The notes under the pieces: generated by a model
Seen by the model: the letters and a program-made list of their open reading frames with translations, nothing else
Database searches by the model: none
Told to the model about the DNA's origin: nothing
Position numbers and translations under genes: made by a program
Assembly: GCA_025936825.1 (NCBI GenBank)
Contig: JAICSO010000007.1
Location: 62,001-126,000, forward strand
Direction: 5' to 3'
Length of the DNA: 64,000 nucleotides
Source: Terriglobales bacterium
GTDB lineage: Bacteria > Acidobacteriota > Terriglobia > Terriglobales > Acidobacteriaceae
Shown: positions 29,021 to 38,215 of the stretch, in pieces
How the letters are laid out: each line of letters starts with the position of its first letter
Position numbering within the stretch: position 1 is the stretch's first letter

Positions 29021-30421
29021 ATGGCGAGACCAACAGAAGTCGAAGTCGGCGAACAGAAAGCACCGGTAATTCAGCCGGGGCATACTTTCGCCAGCATTAC
29101 GGACAAGGTCGCCTCGATTGTCCTGCGCCGGCCCGTCACTAACGGTTGGCTGGTGGGGATGGTGATCTGTTTCCTCATCCTACAGTGGTTCCTGTTTGCC
29201 GTCTGCTGGCTCTTCTATAAAGGTGTCGGGGTTTGGGGTGTCAACATCCCCATCGGCTGGGGATTCGCCATCGTCAACTTCGTCTGGTGGATCGGTATCG
29301 GCCACGCCGGAACGCTGATCTCCGCCATTTTGTTGCTCCTTCGCCAGCAGTGGCGTAACTCCATCAACCGTTTCGCCGAAGCCATGACGCTGTTCGCTGT
29401 GGCTTGCGCCGGCATGTTCCCGGTCTTCCACCTTGGCCGTCCGTGGCTCGCGTACTGGCTGTTCCCGTACCCGAACACGATGTCGTACTGGCCGAACTTC
29501 CGCAGTCCGCTGGTGTGGGACGTCTTCGCAGTTTCGACCTACGGCACGATCTCGCTGGTGTTTTGGTTCGTCGGCTTGATTCCTGATCTGGCGAGCATGC
29601 GCGACACCACGCAGAACAAGGTTCTGAAATTTGTTTTCGGCGCCATGTCCATGGGTTGGCGCAATTCGGTCCGCCACTGGAACCGTTACGAAACTGCCTA
29701 CCTTCTGCTCGCAGGACTGGCAACGCCGCTGGTGCTCTCGGTGCACACCGTTGTGAGCTTCGACTTCGCCATCGGCATCGTTCCCGGATGGCACACCACC
29801 ATCTTCCCGCCCTACTTCGTCGCCGGCGCGATCTACTCCGGCTTCGCCATGGTTCTTGTGCTGGCAATTCCGATCCGCAAGTTCTACGACATCGAAGACC
29901 TGATCACCCAGCGCCACGTCGAAAACTCGGCGATGGTCATGCTCGCCACCGGCTGGATTGTGGCTTATGGGTACGGCATTGAAGCATTCGTGAACTGGTA
30001 CGGCGGCGATCCCTACGAATCGTTCCTGCGCTGGAACCGCCTGCACGGGCCATACGCCCTCTGGTACTACGCGCTCCTTTTTTTCAACCTAGTGGTGCCG
30101 CAGATTCTTTGGTTCAAGAAGGTCCGCAATAACAATTTCTTGCTGTTCCTGATCTCGCTCGACGTGCTCGTCGGCATGTGGCTGGAGCGCTTCATTATTG
30201 TCGTCGTCAGCTTGACTCGCGACTTCGTGCCGTCTTCGTTCGGTCAGTACTATCCGACGCAGTTCGACTGGGCGATTTTCATCGGCACGCTCGGATTCTT
30301 CTCGGCCTGCATGTTCCTGTTCCTACGCCTGCTGCCGGCAGTCTCCATCGCCGAATTGAAGACTCTGCTCCCGCAGGCTGAGGTCACGGTTGAGCACGAA
30401 GCGGAGGTTCATCAAGGATGA
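29021..30421 (+). CDS. actC: Alternative complex III subunit ActC, NrfD/PsrC-like membrane protein
   Basis: A 466-residue integral membrane protein of the NrfD/PsrC family with about ten helices. ActC holds one of the quinol sites of complex III. Typical stretches include FVWWIGIGHAGTLISAILLL, FHLGRPWLAYWLFPYPN and the later LVLSVHTVVSFDFAIGIVPGWHTT. The C-terminal tail is acidic and lies outside the membrane. Its TGA overlaps the ATG of actD by four bases (30418-30421), showing translational coupling. Confidence 0.93.
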   Translation: MARPTEVEVGEQKAPVIQPGHTFASITDKVASIVLRRPVTNGWLVGMVICFLILQWFLFAVCWLFYKGVGVWGVNIPIGWGFAIVNFVWWIGIGHAGTLISAILLLLRQQWRNSINRFAEAMTLFAVACAGMFPVFHLGRPWLAYWLFPYPNTMSYWPNFRSPLVWDVFAVSTYGTISLVFWFVGLIPDLASMRDTTQNKVLKFVFGAMSMGWRNSVRHWNRYETAYLLLAGLATPLVLSVHTVVSFDFAIGIVPGWHTTIFPPYFVAGAIYSGFAMVLVLAIPIRKFYDIEDLITQRHVENSAMVMLATGWIVAYGYGIEAFVNWYGGDPYESFLRWNRLHGPYALWYYALLFFNLVVPQILWFKKVRNNNFLLFLISLDVLVGMWLERFIIVVVSLTRDFVPSSFGQYYPTQFDWAIFIGTLGFFSACMFLFLRLLPAVSIAELKTLLPQAEVTVEHEAEVHQG

Positions 30422-30954
30422 AGGATCCGCGCACTTACGGTTTGATGGCTGAGTTCGACACGGTCAATGATGCGATCGAAGCCGCGCACAAGGTTTACGG
30501 CGCCGGCTATCGCAAGATCGACGCCTACGCGCCGTTCCCGGTCGAAGAACTTTCCGAAGCAATCGGTTTTCATCACAACGGTGTCGCGCTGGTCTGTCTA
30601 GTTGGTGGACTGCTGGGCGGCACTGCGGCGTACGTTCTGCAGTACTGGATTAATACCGTGGGCTACCCAGTTAACATCGGCGGACGTCCGCTGCATTCAT
30701 GGCCCGCGTTCATCATTGTTACTTTTGAAATGACCATTCTGTTCTCCGGATTGTCCGCGGTCTTCGGCATGCTCGCGCTCAATGGTTTGCCGCAGCCCTA
30801 CCATCCGGTGTTCAACGTGCCGCAGTTCGACGCGGCATCGAAAGATAAATTCTTCATCGTGATTTTTTCTTCGGACAAGAAGTACGATCCGGAAGGCACG
30901 CGCCAGTTCCTGGAAAGCCTGAACCCGACTTCAGTAGCGGAGGTCCCCAGTTAA
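30418..30954 (+). CDS. actD: Alternative complex III subunit ActD (DUF3341)
   Basis: A 178-residue small membrane subunit. The soluble N-terminus (TYGLMAEFDTVNDAIEAAHKV, then GYRKIDAYAPFPVEEL) is the DUF3341 hallmark. Two helices follow (about 57-80, VALVCLVGGLLGGTAAYVLQ, and about 98-123, FIIVTFEMTILFSGLSAVFG). It links ActC to the rest of complex III. It overlaps actC by 4 bp, and actE begins at the very next base after its stop. Confidence 0.92.
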   Translation: MKDPRTYGLMAEFDTVNDAIEAAHKVYGAGYRKIDAYAPFPVEELSEAIGFHHNGVALVCLVGGLLGGTAAYVLQYWINTVGYPVNIGGRPLHSWPAFIIVTFEMTILFSGLSAVFGMLALNGLPQPYHPVFNVPQFDAASKDKFFIVIFSSDKKYDPEGTRQFLESLNPTSVAEVPS

Positions 30955-31623
30955 ATGGTGAAGCTCCGCATAGTTTTGGGTCTTGTGGCGCTTACCATCC
31001 TGGTCGGCTGCCGCAACGACATGCACGATCAGCCGCGCTTCAAGCCGCTGGCGCAGAGCGATTTTTATGCAGACCTCCGCTCCTCCCGCGCCCCGGTGGA
31101 AGGCACGGTCGCGCGTGGCGATCTGCGCGAAGACAGCTATTTCTACACTGGCAAGATTGGCGCCAATCCTGGCGACTACATGCCGGCCGAAGTTCCGGTC
31201 AATGAAGAGACACTCGAGCGCGGACGCGAGCGCTTCAATATTTATTGTGCGCCGTGCCACTCCCGCGTAGGCGATGGCAACGGAATGCTTCCGCAACGCG
31301 GATATCGTCATCCGCCGTCGTATCACCAGGACCGCTTGCGGAAAGCGCCGCTGGGTTACTTCTTTGACGTGATCACGAACGGCTTCGGCGCGATGCCCGA
31401 CTACGCTTCGCAGATTCCGCCCGACGATCGCTGGAAGATTGTGGCTTACATCCGCGCGCTGCAGTTAAGTCAGAACGCAACCGCGGCGGATGCGGCTGGA
31501 CATCCGATTCCTTCGGCGCCGCCAAGATTCGAAGAGCCGGGCTCAGGAGCAACCTTGCCGGTGCAGTTACCTCAGACCAATGAAACAGGAGAACGCGAGA
31601 ATGTCAGCGGCGCGCACCAATAG
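30955..31623 (+). CDS. actE: Alternative complex III subunit ActE, monoheme cytochrome c lipoprotein
   Basis: A 222-residue periplasmic cytochrome c. The N-terminus (MVKLRIVLGLVALTILVGC) is a lipoprotein signal with the lipid-modified cysteine at 19. A single CAPCH heme site lies at 98-102, and GFGAMPDYASQIPPDDRW supplies the distal methionine and the usual end of a class I cytochrome c. In complex III, ActE is the likely exit point to the oxidase. It starts directly after the actD stop, and its last 23 bp overlap the start of actF. Confidence 0.92.
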   Translation: MVKLRIVLGLVALTILVGCRNDMHDQPRFKPLAQSDFYADLRSSRAPVEGTVARGDLREDSYFYTGKIGANPGDYMPAEVPVNEETLERGRERFNIYCAPCHSRVGDGNGMLPQRGYRHPPSYHQDRLRKAPLGYFFDVITNGFGAMPDYASQIPPDDRWKIVAYIRALQLSQNATAADAAGHPIPSAPPRFEEPGSGATLPVQLPQTNETGERENVSGAHQ

Positions 31624-32863
31624 TTCAAGATGGATGGCGCCCGAGATCGCGCACGTGATCTATCAGCGTGCGCTTGCAGTGGGCATTCTTTTCGGCGTTG
31701 GATCGCTGATTCTGGCAGTTTTGCCGCAGACGCGAGAGCAGTTCTTCCATTCGTATCTGCTGGGCTTCATGTTCTGGCTGGGCATCACGCTCGGCAGTAT
31801 GGCTTTCCTGATGATCCAGCACCTCACCGGTGGCGCCTGGGGCATGGTGATTCGCCGTCCGCTGGAAGCGGCCATGAGGGTTCTGCCGCTCATGGGACTC
31901 TTAGTGATCCCCGTCTTAGTGGGAATACCGTTTCTATATAGCGGCGATGCGCTCGGACATGGCTGGTTCAACGCCGTGCCCCGTGATGGCCATCTTTATC
32001 AGCTGGCGCACCAGTACATGATGCGCGGTGGCAGTCCTCAGTTCTTGTACTTAAACGGTGTCATCGGCCGCGCAATTCTGTACTTCATCATCTGGCTACT
32101 GATGGCGTGGACCCTGACGCGCTGGTCCAATGAGCAGGATGTTCCTCCAATCCAGAACCTCAGCCCGCGTTTCCGCCGCATGGCCGCGCCCGGTCTGATT
32201 ATCTACGCTTTTACGATCACCTTCGCAGCGATTGACTGGGTCATGTCGCTCGATCCGCGCTGGTTCTCGACCATCTTCGGTTTCATCATCATCGTCGGTG
32301 AATGTCTGGCGGCGATGTGCATGATGGTCATCCTGGAGACGATCCTTTCGCGCGAAGAGCCGATGGCCTCTTTGCTGAAGCCGAAAGAAGTCCACGATCA
32401 CGGCAAGCTGATGTTGACGTTCATCATGCTGCACGCCTACTTCAGCTTCTCGCAGCTGCTGATCATCTGGGCCGGCAACTTGCCTCCCGAGGCCCGTTTT
32501 TATCTGCGCCGTCTTAATAACGGCTGGGGCTGGGTCGGCCTGTTCTTAGTTTTGTTCCATTTCTCGGTGCCCTTCGCGTTGTTACTATCGCGGCCCCTCA
32601 AGCGGAATCCACATCGCCTGGTGAAACTGGCCGCGTGGCTGTTGTTCGCGCGCTTTGTGGACCTCTTCTGGTACATCGAGCCGGCATGGCACAAGAACTT
32701 CACTTGGGAATGGGGATATCTGGTCGACATCGTGGTTCCAGTGGCTATCGGCGGGCTGTGGCTCGCGTATTTCTGCCACAACCTGAGACAAAAGCCTCTG
32801 TTGCCTGAGTACGACATGCACGCGCAGGAATTCCTCGATTACGCGGGAGTTGCTCATGACTGA
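31601..32863 (+). CDS. actF: Alternative complex III subunit ActF, NrfD-like membrane protein
   Basis: A 420-residue integral membrane protein with about ten helices, paralogous to ActC and the second large membrane subunit of complex III. It begins MSAARTNSSRW, with helices from about residue 22. The motif PVLVGIPFLYSGDALGHGWF and the later HDHGKLMLTFIMLHAYFSFSQ are typical. The ATG at 31601 follows an aggagaa ribosome site inside the end of actE; the frame is open upstream to 31490, but that is actE in another frame. The stop overlaps the start of the next gene. Confidence 0.9.
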   Translation: MSAARTNSSRWMAPEIAHVIYQRALAVGILFGVGSLILAVLPQTREQFFHSYLLGFMFWLGITLGSMAFLMIQHLTGGAWGMVIRRPLEAAMRVLPLMGLLVIPVLVGIPFLYSGDALGHGWFNAVPRDGHLYQLAHQYMMRGGSPQFLYLNGVIGRAILYFIIWLLMAWTLTRWSNEQDVPPIQNLSPRFRRMAAPGLIIYAFTITFAAIDWVMSLDPRWFSTIFGFIIIVGECLAAMCMMVILETILSREEPMASLLKPKEVHDHGKLMLTFIMLHAYFSFSQLLIIWAGNLPPEARFYLRRLNNGWGWVGLFLVLFHFSVPFALLLSRPLKRNPHRLVKLAAWLLFARFVDLFWYIEPAWHKNFTWEWGYLVDIVVPVAIGGLWLAYFCHNLRQKPLLPEYDMHAQEFLDYAGVAHD

Positions 32864-33395
32864 AATTCATCACGATGAGCACAATCCGGGCACGGGTTTC
32901 GAGCGACAGGACCTTGGATCGCGCCCGATCTACGGCTTCCTGATTTCGCTCGTAATCATCGGCGTGCTGGTGTACTTCACGGTGTGGGGCATCTTCCACG
33001 TGCTGGACACATATTTCACCAAGCACGAGAACCCGCCCAGCCCTCTTGTACAGCAGGAGGCGAGCACTCCAACGCGCGCCGTTCCGGAAGGTTATCCGGA
33101 GAAGGTATTCCCCGAGCCCCGTCTTGAAACCAATGAGCGCGGCGAGATCAACGATTTTCGGCTAGGTGAAGAACAGACGCTCAACAGTTACGGTTGGGTC
33201 GATCAGAATGCCGGCGTAGCTCGCATTCCGATCACCGAAGCCATGAAGCTGATTGCGCAGCGCGGGCTTCCCACCAAACCGGCAGTGGGCGAGGTCCCGC
33301 AGTCGCCAGTGAATCTAGCGAAGGCGGCCGCCGCTGCTGCGGACACCAGCAATGCGAAACAGGCCGGCAAGCAAACAGTAAAAGGAAAAAAGTAG
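32856..33395 (+). CDS. Conserved one-helix membrane protein of the act-cox cluster, function unknown
   Basis: A 179-residue protein with one helix near residues 23-47 (IYGFLISLVIIGVLVYFTVW), then a periplasmic tail. The tail contains LNSYGWVDQNAGVARIPITE and AMKLIAQRGLP, a stretch that looks conserved and could bind a partner. The last 35 residues are Ala/Lys-rich. It overlaps actF by 8 bp and its stop overlaps the GTG of the SCO gene. That locks it into the operon between complex III and the oxidase, so a role in assembly or in joining the two complexes is a fair inference. No motif for a cofactor was found. Confidence 0.75.
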   Translation: MTEIHHDEHNPGTGFERQDLGSRPIYGFLISLVIIGVLVYFTVWGIFHVLDTYFTKHENPPSPLVQQEASTPTRAVPEGYPEKVFPEPRLETNERGEINDFRLGEEQTLNSYGWVDQNAGVARIPITEAMKLIAQRGLPTKPAVGEVPQSPVNLAKAAAAAADTSNAKQAGKQTVKGKK

Positions 33396-34276
33396 TGAGT
33401 AGTAGATTTCAAAATTCGTTGTGGACCGCGGTGGCGACGCTTCTCCTTGCCGCCTCGGCATGGTCGCAGGGTATGTACTCGGGCGCGGGTGGAATTATGG
33501 CGCCCTCGTCCAATGTGAAGCCGCCCGGATTGAAAAACGTGGGTATCGAGCAGAAGTTGAACGAGCAGCTTCCGCTGAACCTGGCATTTCGCGATGAAAC
33601 CGGGAAAGTCGTAAAGCTCGGTGACTACTTCGGCAAAAAGCCGATCATCCTCAGCCTGGTGTATTACCGCTGCCCCATGCTCTGCAGCGAGTTGCTGTCG
33701 GGGCTTGAAGGCTCGCTGAAGGCGATGAGCTTCGATGTAGGCAAAGACTTCGATGTCGTGACGGTCAGCTTCGATCCTAAGGACACGCCTGCAGACGCAA
33801 CCGAGAAGAAGGCAAGCGTTCTGAAGCACTATCAGCGGGCGAGCGCCGCGCAGGGCTGGCACTTCCTTACGGGATCGCAGGAATCGATCACCGCGCTGAC
33901 GAATGCCGTTGGTTTCAGCTACGACTACGACGCGCAGAGCGGCCAGTTTGCGCACTCGACCGCGATCATGGTGATCACGCCCGAAGGCAAAATCGCGCAG
34001 TACTACTATGGCGTGGAGTTTCCGCCGCGCGATCTGCGGCTCGGGCTCGTTCAGGCATCGCAAAACAAGATTGGCACACTTGCAGACCAGGTGCTCCTGT
34101 ACTGCTACCACTATGATCCGCAGTCAGGGAAGTACGGCGCGATCATCAGCCACATGATCCAATTGGGCGGTGGATTGACGTTGGTTTCGTTAGGAACAGT
34201 GCTGATCATCCTGTTCCGCCGCGGGTCCGATTCTGAGCACAGGGGGCAAGGCAACTCTCAGGCATATGTTCGATAA
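33395..34276 (+). CDS. SCO1/SenC-type copper chaperone protein
   Basis: A 293-residue SCO-family protein with thioredoxin fold. After a signal peptide (to about residue 25, ...AASAWSQG) come the copper-binding cysteines C93 and C97 in YYRCPMLCSEL and the third ligand H187 in GQFAHSTAIMV. A C-terminal helix (LGGGLTLVSLGTVLIILF) anchors it, which is less usual than the N-terminal anchor of typical SCO proteins. It should deliver copper to the CuA site of the CoxB encoded next. The GTG start shares its first base with the TAG stop of the preceding gene. Confidence 0.87.
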   Translation: MSSRFQNSLWTAVATLLLAASAWSQGMYSGAGGIMAPSSNVKPPGLKNVGIEQKLNEQLPLNLAFRDETGKVVKLGDYFGKKPIILSLVYYRCPMLCSELLSGLEGSLKAMSFDVGKDFDVVTVSFDPKDTPADATEKKASVLKHYQRASAAQGWHFLTGSQESITALTNAVGFSYDYDAQSGQFAHSTAIMVITPEGKIAQYYYGVEFPPRDLRLGLVQASQNKIGTLADQVLLYCYHYDPQSGKYGAIISHMIQLGGGLTLVSLGTVLIILFRRGSDSEHRGQGNSQAYVR

Positions 34277-35249
34277 TTTTCCACTTTGGCCGGCGATGGC
34301 CTCGAATCACGCGCTCCCCGTGGATTTGGTCTACATTTTTCTTGTAGTCCTCTCCGCGGTGATGACGCTCGGCATTTTCGCCACCATCGCCGTATTCGGA
34401 CTGAAATACCGCCGCCGCCATGGCCGCGAGGCCCATCAGATCGAAGGATCGCTGATCCTCGAGATCACCTGGTCGGTAATTCCACTCGGAATTTTCATGG
34501 TGCTCTTCGGCTGGGGCGCCGTCATTTACTTCCACGAGCGCACCCCACCCCGCGACTCCACCGAGATCTACGTCGTCGGAAAGCAGTGGATGTGGAAGAT
34601 TCAGCACCAGGAAGGGCAGCGCGAGATTAACGAGCTGCACATCCCGGTCGATCGCGACATCAAGCTGATCATGACCTCGCAGGACGTGATCCACAGCTTC
34701 TTCATTCCGGAGTTCCGCGTCAAGCAGGACGTAATTCCGGGCCGTTACACGACGCTGTGGTTCCGCGCAACAACGCCTGGAACATATCATCTGTTCTGTG
34801 CCCAGTTTTGCGGAACGGAGCACTCCGGCATGATTGGCCAGGTGGTCGTGATGAACCCTTCCGATTATCAGAACTGGATGTCAGGTGGGACCATCGTCGG
34901 CTCGCTGGCGCAAAACGGCCAGACGTTGTTCCAGCAACTCGGCTGTTCGACCTGCCATCGCTTTGACGTGCAGGGCCGCGGCCCCAATTTGACCGGAGTT
35001 TTCGGCAAGCCAGTGCAGCTTCAGGACGGGCGCACCGTGCTCGCCGACGAGAATTATGTTCGCGAGTCGATCCTGATACCCACCGCGAAGGTGGTTTCCG
35101 GCTTCCAGCCGATCATGCCTTCGTTCCAAGGACAGGTGAGTGAAGAACAACTGAACGCGCTGGTCGCGTATGTGAAGTCGCTGAGCCAGGCGCCTGCAGG
35201 CGCTGCCGGAACTCCGACCAACAATCCGGGACCGGCTGCAAACCAATAA
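34266..35249 (+). CDS. coxB: Cytochrome c oxidase subunit II with fused cytochrome c (caa3 type)
   Basis: A 327-residue subunit II. Two N-terminal helices (about 20-46 and 65-88) precede the cupredoxin domain with the CuA ligands H143, C178, C182, H186 and M189 (in CAQFCGTEHSGM). A cytochrome c domain is fused at the C-terminus with CSTCH at 227-231 and a likely axial Met in IMPSFQGQVSEEQLNALVAY. This fusion defines caa3 oxidases, which take electrons directly from complex III. It overlaps the SCO gene by 11 bp. Confidence 0.95.
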   Translation: MFDNFPLWPAMASNHALPVDLVYIFLVVLSAVMTLGIFATIAVFGLKYRRRHGREAHQIEGSLILEITWSVIPLGIFMVLFGWGAVIYFHERTPPRDSTEIYVVGKQWMWKIQHQEGQREINELHIPVDRDIKLIMTSQDVIHSFFIPEFRVKQDVIPGRYTTLWFRATTPGTYHLFCAQFCGTEHSGMIGQVVVMNPSDYQNWMSGGTIVGSLAQNGQTLFQQLGCSTCHRFDVQGRGPNLTGVFGKPVQLQDGRTVLADENYVRESILIPTAKVVSGFQPIMPSFQGQVSEEQLNALVAYVKSLSQAPAGAAGTPTNNPGPAANQ

Positions 35250-35261
35250 TAGGGATTAGCA

Positions 35262-36902
35262 ATGGCTACCGTCGCAGTACCCGTCGAACAGAAGAATTAC
35301 CTGAACGCCGAATACGGCATTCGCTCGTGGCTCTTCACCACCGACCACAAGCGCATCGCACTGCTCTACCTGGTGTCGATCACCGCGATGTTCTTCGTCG
35401 GGGGCTTCTTTGCGTTGCTGATTCGGCTCGAACTGCTCACTCCTGCCGGCGACCTGTTATTGGCGGATACCTACAACAAGATGTTCTCCATGCACGGCCA
35501 GGTGATGGTGTTCTTCTTCCTCATCCCATCCATTCCGGCGGTGCTCGGCAATTTCCTCATCCCCATGATGATCGGGGCGAAGGACCTGGCGTTCCCGCGA
35601 ATCAACCTGCTGAGCTGGTATATCTATATCGTCGCGGCAGGCCTGTATCTGTGGTGCATCTTCAGCGGCGGCGTCGATACCGGTTGGACCTTCTACACTC
35701 CCTACTCGAGTCTGTTCAGCAATACGCACGTGATTGAGGCCGGACTCGCGATCTTCATCGCCGGCTTTTCCTCGATTCTCACCGGCTTGAATTTCGTGGT
35801 GACCGTACACCGCATGCGCGCGCCGGGAATGACGTGGGGGCGACTGCCGCTATTCGTCTGGTCTCACTACGCCACCAGCATCATCATGCTGCTCGGGACG
35901 CCGGTCATTGCCATCACGCTGGTGCTGGTGGTTCTCGAGCGCACCCTGAACCTCGGCATCTTCGATCCCAGCCGCGGCGGCGATCCGGTGCTCTTCCAGC
36001 ACCTGTTCTGGTTCTACTCGCACCCCGCCGTCTACATCATGATTCTGCCGTCGATGGCGGTGGTCAGCGAAATAATTCCGTGTTTCTCGCGCAAGCGCGT
36101 GTTCGGCTACACCTTCGTCGCGATGTCCAGTATCGGTATCGCGGTCATCGGATTCCTGGTCTGGGCGCACCACATGTTCGTGGCGGGCATCTCGCTCTAT
36201 TCCGCCCTTGTGTTTTCGTTTCTGACGTTCCTGGTTGCCGTTCCCTCGGCCATCAAGGTCTTCAACTGGACCGCAACCATGTACAAAGGGTCGCTCTCGT
36301 TCTCGACCCCCATGCTCTACGCCATCGGCTTCATCGGTCTGTTCACCATCGGCGGGCTTACCGGCGTGTTTCTTGCGACCCTCGGCGTTGATGTCCACGT
36401 ACACGACACCTACTTCGTGATCGCGCACTTCCATTACGTGATGGTCGGCGGCGCGGTACTGGGGTTCCTTGGCGGTATGCATTTCTGGTGGCCTAAGATA
36501 ACCGGGCGCCTCTATCCCGAAGGCTGGGGACGCCTCGCCGCGGTCATCGTCTTTATCGGATTCAACTTGACGTTCTTCCCGCAATTCATCCTCGGCTACC
36601 TCGGCATGCCGCGTCGCTACTGGGATTACTCCCATATGCCTGAGTGGCAAGGCCTGAACGTCCTTTCGACCGCCGGCGCGAGCATTCTCGCAGTCGGATA
36701 CCTGCTGCCCATGGTTTACATGCTCTGGTCTCTGCGCTACGGCAAGATCGCTGGTGACAATCCCTGGCAGGCTACGGGTCTTGAGTGGAAGACTCCCTCA
36801 CCACCACCGACCTTCAACTTTGATGAGACGCCCATCGTGACCGAAGAAGCCTACGAATACGACAAAATGCCCCTGCCCGAAGAGGTGAGCCTTGAGCGAT
36901 AG
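35262..36902 (+). CDS. coxA: Cytochrome c oxidase subunit I (A2-type heme-copper oxidase)
   Basis: A 546-residue, roughly twelve-helix catalytic subunit that reduces oxygen and pumps protons. Low-spin heme ligand H78 ([10 protein letters not shown]) and H391 pair around the heme; CuB ligands are H254 ([13 protein letters not shown]), H303 and H304 (WAHHMF); H389 binds the high-spin heme (AHFHYVM). The helix VI motif reads YSHPAVY rather than HPEVY, so the usual proton-channel glutamate is replaced by the Tyr-Ser pair known from A2-type caa3 oxidases such as that of Rhodothermus. It lies 12 bp after coxB. Confidence 0.95.
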   Translation: MATVAVPVEQKNYLNAEYGIRSWLFTTDHKRIALLYLVSITAMFFVGGFFALLIRLELLTPAGDLLLADTYNKMFSMHGQVMVFFFLIPSIPAVLGNFLIPMMIGAKDLAFPRINLLSWYIYIVAAGLYLWCIFSGGVDTGWTFYTPYSSLFSNTHVIEAGLAIFIAGFSSILTGLNFVVTVHRMRAPGMTWGRLPLFVWSHYATSIIMLLGTPVIAITLVLVVLERTLNLGIFDPSRGGDPVLFQHLFWFYSHPAVYIMILPSMAVVSEIIPCFSRKRVFGYTFVAMSSIGIAVIGFLVWAHHMFVAGISLYSALVFSFLTFLVAVPSAIKVFNWTATMYKGSLSFSTPMLYAIGFIGLFTIGGLTGVFLATLGVDVHVHDTYFVIAHFHYVMVGGAVLGFLGGMHFWWPKITGRLYPEGWGRLAAVIVFIGFNLTFFPQFILGYLGMPRRYWDYSHMPEWQGLNVLSTAGASILAVGYLLPMVYMLWSLRYGKIAGDNPWQATGLEWKTPSPPPTFNFDETPIVTEEAYEYDKMPLPEEVSLER

Positions 36903-37677
36903 TCACGCGATGGAAACGCCACTGGCGGTCGAGCACGAGGCACGGCCGGAACTGCGGCACCACTTCGCCGACGAGCAGCAACAACGCAACGCCGCGTCGC
37001 TCGGCATGTGGTGGTTCCTCGGGACAGAAATCATGTTCTTCGGCGGCATGTTCTGCGGATACCTGGTTTATCGCCGCATGTACTTCACCGAATTTGCGGC
37101 CGCCAGCAGAACGCTGAACCTCCCAATCGGCGCCTTTAATACCGTCGTTTTGTTGTGCAGCAGTTTGACCGTGGCCATGGCGGTACGCTTCGCCCAGTTG
37201 GGAAATCGCAAGATGCAGGTCAGAATGCTGCTGCTTACTCTTGTGTTTGGCCTCGCCTTCCTGGGCATCAAAGGCAAGGAGTGGGGTGACAAATACAAAG
37301 AGCACCACATTCCCACCTTCAATCACTACAACGTGATTAGCGGGGAAGGTGCGCTGACCAACGTCAAAGGGAATGCCGAGCTTCTGGGCTTAGACAAGAT
37401 TACAGATCCGGTCAAGCGCCAGCAGAGAGAGGCTGAAATCCAGCAGCGCACAAAAATTTTCTACTCGCTGTATTTCGCCTTGACCGGCATGCACGCCATT
37501 CACATGATCATCGGCGTGGGCATCTTTATCGTGATTACGTGGATGGCCCACAAAGGCCGCTTTACGCCGGAATACCACACGCCGTTAGAAATCGCCGGCC
37601 TGTACTGGCACTTCGTCGATATCGTTTGGATTTACCTGTTCCCATTGCTGTACCTCATCGATCGCCGTGGAGCTTAG
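36892..37677 (+). CDS. coxC: Cytochrome c oxidase subunit III
   Basis: A 261-residue membrane protein of the CoxC family, which stabilises subunit I. Helices include [21 protein letters not shown] and, at the end, [19 protein letters not shown], the family hallmark. A hydrophilic insert (about residues 130-185, [14 protein letters not shown] through QQRTKIFYS) splits the helices, as in other caa3 subunits III of this group. The TTG at 36892 has a strong gaggtga ribosome site just upstream inside coxA; the first ATG, at 36910, has none, so the TTG is chosen. Confidence 0.93.
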   Translation: MSDSHAMETPLAVEHEARPELRHHFADEQQQRNAASLGMWWFLGTEIMFFGGMFCGYLVYRRMYFTEFAAASRTLNLPIGAFNTVVLLCSSLTVAMAVRFAQLGNRKMQVRMLLLTLVFGLAFLGIKGKEWGDKYKEHHIPTFNHYNVISGEGALTNVKGNAELLGLDKITDPVKRQQREAEIQQRTKIFYSLYFALTGMHAIHMIIGVGIFIVITWMAHKGRFTPEYHTPLEIAGLYWHFVDIVWIYLFPLLYLIDRRGA

Positions 37678-37684
37678 ATAGGAA

Positions 37685-37981
37685 ATGGCTAATCATTCCG
37701 AACACGTCGCCTCTGCCCGGCTCTACTGGTTGATTTGGCTGGCGCTAATTATCTGCACGGTCCTGACTGCCTATGTCGCGACCGTCGACCTCGGAAAATT
37801 CAACACCGTGGTTGCGCTCGGAATCGCGACCTTCAAAGCGACGCTGGTGGCCCTCATCTTCATGAACGTGAAACACACCAGCGAGAAGATGACCAAGGCC
37901 ATCCTGATTTCCGCAGTGGCGTGGCTGTTGCTCCTGTTGTTCCTGAGCCTGGCCGATTACTCCTCGCGTTTGGCCGGATAA
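37685..37981 (+). CDS. coxD: Cytochrome c oxidase subunit IV
   Basis: A 98-residue protein with three helices, matching the small fourth subunit of caa3 and bo3-like oxidases. The stretch VALGIATFKATLVALIFMNVKHTSEKM is the family signature (a helix ending in FMNVKH). It lies 7 bp after coxC and closes the respiratory cluster. The N-terminus has no signal peptide. Confidence 0.9.
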   Translation: MANHSEHVASARLYWLIWLALIICTVLTAYVATVDLGKFNTVVALGIATFKATLVALIFMNVKHTSEKMTKAILISAVAWLLLLLFLSLADYSSRLAG

Positions 37982-38215
37982 ACGCACACGTGGGGCCAGC
38001 CGCCCCCGGCTGTCCAGCGGAGCAAAGCTCCGCAGTTCGCTGGATTGACAGCATTCAGCACCAGCATCCAGGCCCCACAACCCTGATACGAGCACCCTCC
38101 ATGGCGTTCCTTCGTGTACCTCCGTGTCCTCTGTGGTGAAGGGTTTTCGAACCGTACTCGGCCTCCAAGTAAATGCGTAAGAACTCCAGCCTAGGGGCCG
38201 GATGCTGAATGCTGA
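37982..38215. repeat. Post-cox gap with 'cctccgtgtcctctgtggtgaag' repeat
   Basis: The 234-bp gap after coxD contains gccgcccccggctgtcc near 37998, able to form a GC-rich hairpin that may end the operon. At about 38098-38148 is a half copy of the cacagaggacac repeat family. No gene is seen. Confidence 0.5.
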
